Source of the DNA: Liriodendron chinense
Lineage: Eukaryota; Streptophyta; Magnoliopsida; Magnoliales; Magnoliaceae
DNA: 64,000 bases
Direction: 5' to 3'
Assembly (NCBI GenBank): GCA_003013855.2
Contig: PVNU02003901.1
Span: 31,867-95,866 of the forward strand
In this document: positions 47,385 through 57,345 of the stretch, piece by piece
Layout: each line of letters begins with the position of its first letter
Numbering within the stretch: the stretch's first letter is position 1
Made by a program: the position numbers and the translations under genes
Notes under the pieces: generated by a model
The model's input: only the letters and a program-made list of their open reading frames with translations
Told to the model about the DNA's origin: nothing
The model's database searches: none

Positions 47385-48478
47385 TCAGGAAAGCAAATGC
47401 CTGACCATACCCCTCAAAGACCAGACGACCCGATGCAAGAAGATGGTATCCCTGACAGGCCGCAAGAGAGACCCCGCATGTAAAAACTGAAAGAGAAGGT
47501 CATAGAAGCCACAACCAGTCAGCCAAACACGAGACCAGTGCCGTATGATGTTGTGTCATACTTACGGAAGGTTCCCGCCCGTCTAAGTATATATGATCTT
47601 TATAACTCTCGAAAGTGTACAGAGAAATGTTAATCAATGCCTTACTTGACAGTGAAGTCAGGGAGGTCATGATGATAGAGATAGAAGAAGAAATGAATAA
47701 TACAGACAAATTTTGGGAGGGGTATATGCCGGTGTCACAAGTCATGCATGTCAACCATCCTGCAACAATCACTTTCTCATAAGAAAACCGCACGACCGAA
47801 TTAATAGACCACAATCGTTCGTAGATGGTCACAAGAACAATTAGGGACACGGAGGTCAAAAGGTGCATGTTAGATGATAGGTCTGCCGTAAATATTATTC
47901 CATTGAAGACATTATAGAAGCTGGGTTATAGGCAATCAACATTACACTCGAGTCTCATGATGATTCAAGGGTTCAACCAAGACAGTCAATGTACACTTGG
48001 ATCAATCACGGTGATTTTGAAGATCGAAGAACTGACAACGAAAGTAACATGTCAGGTGATCGATGCAGCGACAACATACAATCTCCTCTTAGGAAGGCCC
48101 TGGCTCCATCAGAATTGCATAATTCCTTCAACGTATCATCAGTGCTTCAAATACAACAAAGATGGGGTCCAATACAGGGTAGCAGCAGATCCGAAGCCAT
48201 ACACAATAGCTTAGTCATTTCTGGCCGATGCAAAATATTACAACCTGTCCGATAGTGGTAAAACCAATAAAAAGCCTGACGTAATGAAGAATGGGCAAGG
48301 GGCAAAACCTCGAGTTGAGAAGTTCGTGCAGAGGAACAAACCTCAGCCCATCACTCAGGGGAGATCCCAATATCATTTGGAAAACCAACCTCAGTCGATC
48401 ACAAAGAAATTCTATGTAGTACCACAACATTTGCGTCAGCTAGGACAGTTTGTGTTAAAACTAATCTCAGATTAACAC
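47385..48478 (+). pseudogene. Tat-type protease region
   Basis: Fragments carry the MLDDRSAVNIIPLKTL active-site region (near 47870), where the Gly after the Asp pair is Arg. Then 47957-48214 is open, with ATTYNLLLGRPWLHQN and STYHQCFKYNKDG. Both are characteristic Tat protease segments. Stops at 47919 and elsewhere. Confidence 0.75.
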
Positions 48479-50480
48479 ATGAGCGTGCTTAAGTCCAGCT
48501 TCAATATGCCGGTACCCAAGATAGGAAGAACCAAGCCATTCCCGAAAGCTCCAAGCCAATTCATCGTGCCGTCAAGACATATTAACCAGAAAGATATCAA
48601 GTTTTACTCATGGCCAAGTCAGCCAGTACCACCAGAAGAGAGAGAAGCGGGAAGAGGATCTGCCCAACCTCGACCGATAGAAGAGAAGAGATATAGTAGA
48701 GCCAGTCGAAAGATTATGAGAAATATGGGATTCTTCGGTCAAGGTTCAGACACAAAGAAGAGATTGCTAGCTCCATTTGAAGAATATAAGCAAGTATATA
48801 GAAACGGAGAAGGTTTAGGAGCCAAGGCAAGCGTGAATATGGTGACCATTGGCCCGATAGAAGAAATTCAGTTACAGGATCCTACTGACATTATCCAGCC
48901 GAGTGTCGTACCCGTGCAACTAGAAGACGGTAGACAACCGATGATTGATGAACTTGAAGAGGTGAATTTGGGCACCCTCAAAGAACCCAAGAACACATAT
49001 TTGAGCAGAAACGTTCCGAAAAATGAAAGAGAGAGATACATACAGTTGTTGAAGGAGAATAAAGACATCTTCGCCTGGACATATTCAGAAATGACAGGGC
49101 TCAGTCCGACAATCGCCATGCATAAGTTGAGTATCATAAAGGAAAAGAAGCCAGTGAAACAACCTCAACGACGGTTTCACCCTGACATTATACCCAAGAT
49201 CGAGGAAGAAATCAAGAAGCTAATTCAGGCCGGGTTCGTTCGAGAGGTGAAATACCCCCGATGGATTTCAAACATCGTACCAGTCAAGAAGAAGAGCGGA
49301 CAGATCCAAGTTTGTATTGACTTCCGAAATCTAAATGAAGCCTACCCTAAAGACGATTTGCCTCTTCCAATTCTAGAGCTGTTGATTGATAGCACAACAG
49401 GATATGCGGTAATGTCCTTCATGGACGGATATTCGGGATACAATCAAATTCGCATGGCCTCGGAAGATGAAGAAGCTATGACCTTCCGCACAACTCTCGG
49501 TATTTACTGTTACCGCGTAATGCCCTTCGGGTTGAAGAACGCAGGGGCAACATATCAACGCGTGATGCACGTTATATTCCAAGATATGATGCACAAACAC
49601 GTTGAATGCTATGTAGATGATTTGGTTGTGAGGTCAGCTGATCATGAACAACACAAGGAACACCCGAGACAAGTATTTCAGCGATTGCACAAGAAGAGTC
49701 TCTATATAAATCGGCTAAAGTGTGCGTTTGGGGTCGCATCCGACAAATTCTTGGGCTTTGTCGTCAGACACAGGGGCATAGAGATCAACCTCGCTAAGAT
49801 TAAGGCCATCGGAGAAATGCCACCACTCGAAAAATCTAAAGCAGTTGAAGAGTTTCCAAGGCCGCGTGGCATATCTGAGAAGATTTATTTCAAACTTGGC
49901 TAGTCATTGTCAGCCGTTCTCCCGCCTCAATAAGAAAGACGTCAAGTTTGAATGGGATGATGCTTGTCAAAAGGCTTTCGATTCACTAAAAGAAATGCTC
50001 GGGAATTCTTTAGTTCTCGCCGCCCTAATTAAGTGAAAGCCGCTACTCCTATACATTGCAGTAGGTGATAACTCACTAGGGGCACTCCTGGCACAGAAGA
50101 ACGAAGAAGAGAAGGAGAACGCACTGTATTACTTGAGTCGCACGCTTGTGGGGGCTGAATTCAACTATTCAGCAATTGAGAAGATATATCTCGCTCTAAT
50201 CTTCGCTGCGAAGAAACTTAGGCATTACTGCCTTTCGCACCAGATAACATTGATATCCAAGGCGGACCCGATCAAATTCCTCGTGAACCGGCCTATGCTG
50301 TCCGGATGCCTAGCAAAGTGGGCCCTTCTCCTCTCTGAATTCGACATTACATACGTCCCAGCCGGAGCTATTAAAGGACAGGTGATCGCAGATTTTCTCG
50401 CTGCGCACCCAGTCCCGAGCAGTGAAGAAATGGAATGTGATCTCCCAGATGATCAGGTTATGATGGTCGAAGAACCATGA
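48479..50480 (+). pseudogene. Tat-type reverse transcriptase and first RNase H
   Basis: The frame 48479-49903 (474 codons) holds the pol linker and RT: FAWTYSEMTGLSP, RRFHPDIIPKIEEEIKKLI, MSFMDGYSGYNQI, MPFGLKNAGATYQR and the catalytic YVDD (about 49610-49621). A frameshift near 49845-49860 moves to the frame 49845-50036. A TGA at 50034-50036 is followed by RNase H sequence, with YYLSRTLVGAEFNYSAIEK and ISKADPIKFLV, to 50480. The RT itself is undamaged. Confidence 0.88.
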
Positions 50481-50489
50481 CTCTGGCAG

Positions 50490-51110
50490 ATGTACTTTGA
50501 CGGAGCCTCCAGGTCGATAGGGGCAGGAGCAGGGGTTATATTTATCAGTCCGCAGGGAGATTTGCTACCCTACTCATTTATGATCGTGCCAGCTTGCACT
50601 AACAATGAAGAAGAATACCAAGCCCTTATCATCAGACTACAGCTCGCTTTAGAAATGCGAATCAAAGCAATACAGATCTATGGTGACTCCAGGCTAGTCA
50701 TTGGACAGTTAACGACAGAATATGAGGTCCGCAAACCTGAGCTGTGACCTTTCTGCCACCAAGCGCAGTCACTGTTCAACCAGTTTCGTAATAGTACCAT
50801 TTCACATATACTAAGGAAGGAGAATGTACAGGTCGATGCATTGGCCAGTTTGGCCACTGCTTTGGCTAATCCCGGAGGCAGCACACTTCAAGTAACAATC
50901 GAAGAAAGAAGTATCCTACCGACAGCTATACTGCGTGGTGGTGAATCAGGCGTGAACCCCATCTGTTGCTTCGAAATCACAAAAAATAATGACTGGAAAA
51001 GGCCATTCATCGACTACTTGAAATATAGATTTTTACCAGAAGATCCCAAGATGCGCACGCAGGTCAGGAGATGCGCTGGTTCATTTATAATACAGAATGA
51101 CGTCCTTTAG
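50490..51110 (+). pseudogene. Second (archaeal-type) RNase H and linker of the Tat element
   Basis: 50490-50747 shows YFDGASRSIGAGAGV (first Asp), CTNNEEEYQALI (Glu) and IYGDSRLVIGQL (second Asp). After a TGA at 50745-50747 the same frame continues with ISHILRKENVQVDALASLA (final Asp) and then the linker WKRPFIDYLKYRFLPEDPK. A second RNase H after the first is the known hallmark of Tat/Ogre/Retand pol. Two stops inactivate it. Confidence 0.85.
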
Positions 51111-51188
51111 AAGCGCTCGTATGAGGGAGTGTCGTTACGCTGCTTGGACCAGGATGAAGTGTATGCCACATTGAAGGAAGCTCACGGA
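51111..51188 (+). pseudogene. Last Tat-derived bases before the breakpoint
   Basis: The YEGVSLRCLDQDEVYATLKEA segment leads up to the zinc-binding domain of integrase, but the sequence changes abruptly after GAAGCTCACGGA near 51188. Confidence 0.7.
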
Positions 51189-51305
51189 GGAATAACCATT
51201 GTGCCGAATGTAAACAGTGAACTCATATCGACACGTGTCACCACGGGTTGGCGTGTGTGCATTGATTATTGGAAATTGAATTTGGTCACTAAAAAGGACC
51301 ACAAT
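51189..51305 (+). other. Duplicated Athila RT flank in front of the Tat 3' LTR
   Basis: From GGAATAACCATTGTGCC to AAAAAGGACCACAAT this repeats 42696-42812 with few changes. It encodes the same GWRVCIDYWKLN segment. It is the sequence that flanks the 5' LTR on its outer side. Confidence 0.92.
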
Positions 51306-53516
51306 TGTCGGGGTCCCAAAATGCAAGGGCCCTCAAAACAAGCAAAATGGTCATGCAACTCCAAAAGAATCCTACAAAACGCCTCCCGGTGCGAGCAAAA
51401 CGGAGCTTTATAAAAGTTCCCTTAGCCAATTTCGATTAAAATCTTCGGCGGGCACCGCAAATCACCGTAATCGGAACCATCCAAAATCAAACCCATAACT
51501 TCGTCATGATTTATGATGAACAATGCATGTATTTTCACCATCAAGAGGGCCCCACAAACCCATCGAAATTCAAAACCCAAATGGTGGAGTTCAAAAGTTC
51601 ATCAACGCATCCATAAATTCAGACTCCCATGCACTCATAAATTCAGGTGCCCGCGCGCCCGAAAATTCGTCAAAAATCAGAAATCGGTTTAAAGGATGCA
51701 TTGCTTCCCACGCACCCAAAAATGGGTCCACACACCCATCATATTCAACACATTTCAGAATTATCATTTCAGGGTGTAGGAGGTCCCACGCACCCATAAA
51801 ATCAGGGTCTCACGCACCCATAAATTCAACACATTTCAGAATTATCATTTCAGGGTGCAGGAGGTCCCACGCACCCATAAAATCAAGGTCCCACGCACCT
51901 ATAAATTCAACAAATCTCAGAATATTTTTTAGGGTGCGGTGGACCTCCGCACGTCAATTTTGGGGTTCGTGGGACTTATTTTAAGGGTGCGTGCCAAGTG
52001 GTAGCCCCTTATTGGCCGAATTTCGGTATTTTCGGGTATAAATACCCCACATGACTGTTCATTTCTACATTTTGAAAAAGAGAGAGGGAGCTACTATCCT
52101 CTGGGTATTTCGGATCCTCGCCGAAAAACCTTCGCCGGAAACCCTTTTCGATCATCGGAAACCCTTCCCGGTCACCGAAATACCTTTCCGATCGCCGACG
52201 CCTTCTGCCGGAAGATTACGACCAAGACTACCGCAGGTCTAACTTCCAAAAATCACAAGTGTGGGCATACACCCATAAAATCGGTCCCACGCACCCAAAA
52301 CATCATCCCACATGTCTATAAATTCGACGTGATTCAAATAAGTGGATTGGTGTCCCACGCACCCAAAAAATGGTCCACTCGCGCATAAATTCGCATCCCA
52401 CGAGCCCATTAATTCGACATGAATCAGACAAGTGCATCGAATTCCCACGCACCCGAAATGGCCCACGCACCCATAAATTCGGGTCCCATGCGTCCATAAA
52501 TTCGATGAAATTCATATTTGCATATTCGGTCCCACGTACCCGAAAAATGCTCCACGCATCCATAAATTCATAAAAAAAATCAGGCACCTAATTTAAAGGT
52601 GTGTTGGAGCCCACGCACCCAAAAAATCAACCAATTACAGAACATGTTTACGGGTGCACCGGACTCAATTTTAAGTGTTTTTAAGTTCCGTTTGAACCTA
52701 TTTCGGACATTTCGAGCGTTCTGGACGCAATGAAATAGTCAAATGGACTTCTCAGGATCTCTAAACAAGCAGAATTGTGCATCTTTGAGTTTGACCTGAT
52801 TTGACACGTTGAATGAAATGACTTCTTGGAAAGAAGCCGCCAACATCCAGAACTATGTAAATATGTCATCATTTATATCTACTGTAAAGATATGATCTGA
52901 TTTGGGTCTAAAGCTAGACAAACGGGACTATGGTTATCACGATAAACCATGTAAAAGAGTTTCAAGTCTCTATAAAGCAATTGCTATGAACTGCCACAAC
53001 ACAACAATCGGTGCCCTACCCATTCAAACGGCATCCGTCGGTTGGGCTACGTAGGTACACACAACTGTAGATTGGACTTCCCGAGGTCACCTGTCCATAC
53101 GTGACAGGCGCGGGCCTAGAGTCGTCCTTCTTAGTCATAAACCCTAATAGTCTCAGCCCGGATCTCCAGTCAAAACATTGGACATAGACATCTGGCTAAT
53201 ACAAAGATGGTTCAGTACAAACAAAATAAATATAGGTCTCTACGACCACAACCTCTAAGACCATAGTCCTTGCTGACTAGTCTTTTGCCTTTTAATCAAG
53301 GGTCATCGATCATTCAATGTAATTAAGGGCCCGTGCCAGATCACGGCCTGGAATGTACAAGATCTCAGGATCTCTGGAATAAAATTCGTCTTGCGATATC
53401 TATTCTTATGTAGCTTTTGTGAATGCTTGTGATTGTCTATGAATGTTTCCATTACTCAGAACTCCAGAGTAACATTACACAGAAAATGCCATTGCTTTCA
53501 TTTTCTAGTTCTAACA
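51306..53516 (+). repeat. 3' LTR of the Tat-type element
   Basis: 2211 bp, colinear with the 5' LTR; TATAAATA is at 52037-52044. It has one extra ~81-bp unit (about 51745-51826) duplicated around TTCAACACATTTCAGAATTA. The G-box palindrome of the 5' LTR is lost here (GTGCCAAGTGGTA). Confidence 0.9.
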
Positions 53517-53521
53517 ACTAC

Positions 53522-54635
53522 CTGCTACCATTTCTCGATCAAATTTTAAAGAGGGTTGCCGGCCATTCATACTACTGTTTCTTAGATAGTTATTCTGGAT
53601 ATAACCAAATAAAAGTTGCCCCTGAAGATCAAGAGAAAACAACATTCATATGCCCGTATAGTACATTTGCTTACAAATGTATGCCATTTGGGCTATGCAA
53701 TGCCCCTCGCCACATTTCAGCATTGCATGATGAATATCTTTTCATATAGGGTGGGGTATATTCTTGAGATCTTCATGGACGACTTCTAAGTATTTGGTTA
53801 TGGTTTTGAGGAATGTTTAAACAACCTAGAGTTGGTCTTCGCTAGATGTGAAGAGAAGTGTTTAGTTTTAAATTGGAAAAAATGTCAGTTCATGACTAAA
53901 AAAGGAATTGTGTTGGGTCATATTATTTCTGAAAACGGAATAGAGGTAGACCGCTCTAAAATTGAAATCATCTCTAGTCTACCCACCTCAAAGTCAGTGC
54001 ATGTTATCAAATCATTTTTGGGACATGCTGGATTCTACAGGAGATTTATTAAGGATTTTAGCATCATTGCTAGGCCCTTAACTAATTTTCTGCAAAAAGA
54101 TATTCCATTTCAGTGGACCAATGATTGTGAGGTTTCTTTTCAAAAGTTGAAAAGTGCATTAACCACTACACCCATCATGAGGCCACCCAACTGGAATCTT
54201 CCTTTCGAGTTGATGTGCGATGCCAGTGACTACGCTGTGGGGGTTGTGCTAGGGCAGAGAAAGGATAAAATGCTCTACGTCATTCATTATGCGAGTAAAA
54301 CTCTAAACTCTGCTCAGGTAAACTACTCGACAACTGAAAAATAGTTGCTTACAGTAGTCTCTACTGTGGACAAGTTTAGGTCCTACTTGCTAGGATCCAA
54401 AGTGGTTATCTTCATAGACCACTCGACTTTAAAATATTTATTAGCTAAGACTAGACTGTTACATTGGATCCTCCTACTCCAAAAGTTTGACCTAGAGATT
54501 AATGATGAAAAGGGAGTAGAGAATGTCGTTGCGAACCATTTATCCCGATTGGTCTTAGAGGATTCCATTGAAGAAACTAATATAAACGACACATTCCTGG
54601 ACGAGCATTTATTTTCTGTTTTTCGTTTCCCATGA
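53522..54635 (+). pseudogene. Athila-type reverse transcriptase (second part) and RNase H
   Basis: Resumes with LLPFLDQILKRVAGHSYYCF and SGYNQIKVAPEDQEKTTF, MPFGLCNAP, then after frameshifts the catalytic FMDDF near 53774-53788, followed by a stop. 53832-54344 is the thumb and RNase H start, with IVLGHIISENGIEVD and MCDASDYAVGVVLGQ. A TAG at 54342-54344 separates the remainder (54345-54635) with FIDHSTLKYLL and VVANHLSRL. Confidence 0.87.
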
Positions 54636-55921
54636 TATGCAGACATTGTAAATTATTTGGTATCTAGGAGAGTGCCTTAACACTGGAAGGCACAAGATAA
54701 GAAAAGGCTTGAACTTGAGGCCAATAAGTTTTTTTGAGATGACCCATACTTGTATGAGTATGGGTCTGACCAAATCATTAGGAGACGTGACTTGAAAGTG
54801 AAATTGAAAGTGTGATCTCTTTTTGCCATAGTGACGCTTGTGGTGGATACTTTTCGGCAAAGAAAACCACGGCAAAGATTCTTCAATATGGTTTTTATTG
54901 GCCAATCATGTTTAAAGACACCCATGCTTATTGTATTACATGTGACCAATGTTAGAGATTGGAGAGCTTATTATGTAGGCACAACATGCCATTGACCCTA
55001 ATTGTACCACTTGAGATATTTGACTATTGAGGCATTGACTTCATGGGGCCTTTTCCCCCATCTTTTGGATTTCTCTACATCCTTGTGGGTGTTAATTATG
55101 TCTCCAAGTGGATAGAGGCAGTCCATGTAGGACCAATGATGCTAAAATGGTTATAAATTTTTTAAAGAAAATATCTTTAGTAGATTTGGAACACCCAAAG
55201 CCATCATTAGTGATGGTGGGTTTCACTTTTATAATAGTTCATTTGACACTTTGATGAAGATATATAATATAAAGCATAAAGTGAGTACCCCATATCACCC
55301 ACAAACAAGTGGGCAAGCCGAGGTTTCAAATCGTGAGATTAAACGTATCTTGGAAATGACGGTGAATCCAAATTGCAAGGATTGGTCTTTATGCCTTTTC
55401 GATGCACTTTGGGGCTGCCATACTGCATATAAATCTCCTATTGGAATGTCTCCTTACTTACTTGTGTATGGGAGGGCTTGTCACTTGCCCGTGGAATTGG
55501 AGCATAAGGCCTATTAGGCGGTAAAGAAATTTAACTTTGACATTGATGAGGCGGATACGAAGAGAAAACTTGAGCTTGATGAGTTGGAGGAAATACGTAG
55601 AGATGCATATGAGAACTCAAGGATTTACAAGGAATGACTAAAGTATTCCATGATAGGCATATCCTTATAAAATACTTTAAGCCCAATAAAAAAGTTCTCC
55701 TATACAACTCTAGACTCCATTTGTTTTCGGATAAATTGAGAACTGGATGGACCAGCCCATTCATTGTTAAGAAAGTTTTTCCACAGGGGGCCGTTGAGAT
55801 AGAAAGTGTACTTAATGACAATGATTTCCAAGTGAATGGTCATAGGTTGAAGCCGTACATAAAGAAATTTCATATGGAAGAGGAGTCTATCCCTCTTCAT
55901 GAGCCACATTATGATGATTGA
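54636..55921 (+). pseudogene. Athila-type integrase
   Basis: Heavily broken between 54636 and 55250, including the zinc-binding and first-Asp regions (a DFMGPFPP-type segment near 55038). 55251-55517 is open: STPYHPQTSGQAEVSNREIK carries the catalytic Glu, then SPIGMSPYLLVYGRACHLPV. 55634-55921 is the C-terminal domain with LLYNSRLHLFSDKLRTGW and VNGHRLKPYIKKF. Ends at TGA 55919-55921. Confidence 0.85.
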
Positions 55922-56567
55922 TTACCATTAATGTAGGTTTAGGTCTAGGCCAGTTTAGGATTAAGCTATCTAGTTTACTTGAGTTGCATATATTTTTTTT
56001 GTTTACTCATGTTTAGTTTTTGTAGTGTTATCGCTCTCATTGGATCTCCATTCTATATACAAGGTATATTCTCTCTTCTCTACTTGAATTTATATTGTTT
56101 CTCATGTTGCATTGCATGCACATCATTACATTGAAAACAATGTAACATTTAAGTTGGGGGTGAGGATTGCATCCTAATTTCATATTTAGTCACATTACTA
56201 TGAGTAATTTCATGTATATATGGAAAAAAAATTCAATTTTTTTACAATTTGTCTAGTTTCGTATTCATGTTTCTATATAGTTTTTCATAATAAACTTAGA
56301 TTTAGTGTAAGTTATTAGTGTTTAGAGTTTTTAAATTCAAAAAGTTATAACCTTGAGTTTAATTATTCAATCACTAGCTTAGAGTGTAATTAGTTAAATG
56401 TACATGATCACCTTACACACTAGCTAACTAAGTTGGTAACCTAGGTTTTGAGACTTAATTGATGATCTACTTGATATTTGGGCTATGCAAATTACATGTT
56501 TTTTATCCATTTTTCAGTGTTTCATCGCATATTTTGCTCGAGGACCAACAAAAAGCTATTTAGGATG
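55922..56567 (+). other. Athila 3' non-coding region with purine-rich tract
   Basis: AACATTTAAGTTGGGGGTGAGG (about 56145-56166) is the type of purine-rich stretch that follows pol in this group. A second GCTCGAGGACCAACAAAAAG stretch precedes the LTR at 56568. No envelope-like frame. Confidence 0.6.
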
Positions 56568-56932
56568 TGATGTGACTATAAATATTACATATTTAAGCCC
56601 CATTCTGATCATCAGTAGGCTAGAAATCAAGCAAAATACTTAGATTTAGTGTAGGAAATGTGTTCAATGGTTGGATCGTTCTATAACTTGTAACTATGCT
56701 TACATAGTGATTTTTCATATTTTATAGGATGTTGGCAGACCACTTATGTCTAGGAAGGTTTAGGATGATGAGAGAAGGGTGAAAGACACTTTCTATAAGA
56801 TTGGATTGAGGTTAGACAGCTTGGATCGATGGATTGAAAGTGACGTGTATTACATATGGTTTTTAATTCCGAACGGGCAACGCACGCTGTCTACTGTGCG
56901 TCTTACTTTTAGACCACTTTTTAGATGCAAAA
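56568..56932 (+). repeat. 3' LTR of the Athila-type element, truncated
   Basis: TGATGTGACTATAAATATT start; aligns with the inverted 37381-37529 and then 37626-37753. It ends at TTTTAGATGC, where gag sequence begins. Confidence 0.8.
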
Positions 56933-57264
56933 GTAACTACACTAGCCAGACAACTTGAGGCTATAGAATTAGGAAGAGCAAACGTGGACATGGTAAAGTC
57001 GAATGTGCCCTCAAGTAGTTCTTATGGCATATGCGGGGCTAATGACCATGAGCTGCAAAATTGTCATATCATAGTGGCCCCTAATGCCAATGAGATGGTC
57101 ATGGACCAAGCCAATGCCATTAATAACTACCAGAGGACAATGGTCCAACATTTAGGAAACACTTACACTCTTAATTAGCGTAACCATCCAAACTTTAGTT
57201 CATGAATGGACCGCATATGAATGTTCCCACAGTACCCTAGGGACCGCATATGAATATTCCCACA
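56933..57264 (+). pseudogene. Second Athila gag fragment fused to the truncated LTR
   Basis: Matches 40687-40995 of the first gag, including the CGICGANDHELQNC knuckle and VMDQANAINNYQR. It is about 2.9 kb out of register with the LTR it is joined to; the junction shares GCAA. Contains a 30-bp duplication around GACCGCATATGAAT (57211-57270). Confidence 0.88.
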
Positions 57265-57345
57265 GTACACATACACACACACACACTATGATTATATCTA
57301 ATGCCTATGTACACATACACACACACACACTATGATTATATCTAA
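57265..57345. repeat. Tandem duplication with (CA)n at a breakpoint
   Basis: A GTACACATACACACACACAC run plus TATGATTATATCTAATGCC occurs twice in tandem (unit ~43 bp). The second copy opens into the block shared with 29849 onward. Confidence 0.85.

Larger units (their letters stand above)
42813..53516 (+). mobile_element. Tat-type Ty3/gypsy element nested in Athila RT, integrase lost
   Basis: LTRs 42813-44947 (TGTTGGGGTCCC to TCTAACA) and 51306-53516 (TGTCGGGGTCCC to TCTAACA), with target duplication ACTAC at 42808-42812 and 53517-53521. Internal order: primer site, gag with knuckle, protease, RT, RNase H, then a second 'archaeal-type' RNase H that marks the Tat lineage. Integrase should follow the linker near 51180 but is absent. 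Instead about 117 bp of Athila RT sequence abuts the 3' LTR, and no polypurine tract is visible there. Confidence 0.88.
37376..56932 (+). mobile_element. Athila-type Ty3/gypsy element, split by a nested Tat element
   Basis: 5' LTR (37376-~39345, first part inverted), primer site TGGCGCTGTTGCCGGGGA (39352-39369, Asp-tRNA type), gag, protease, RT, RNase H, integrase, then a 3' region with AAGTTGGGGGTGAGG (about 56152) and the 3' LTR start near 56568. The motif set (IQLLP.FHGLE.DNPYLH in gag, DFIVLD in protease, ELEHKAY in integrase) is typical of Athila. The element sat in a Tekay LTR. Its 3' LTR is truncated at 56932. RT is interrupted at 42812 and resumes at 53522. No envelope-like ORF was recognised. 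Confidence 0.85.
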
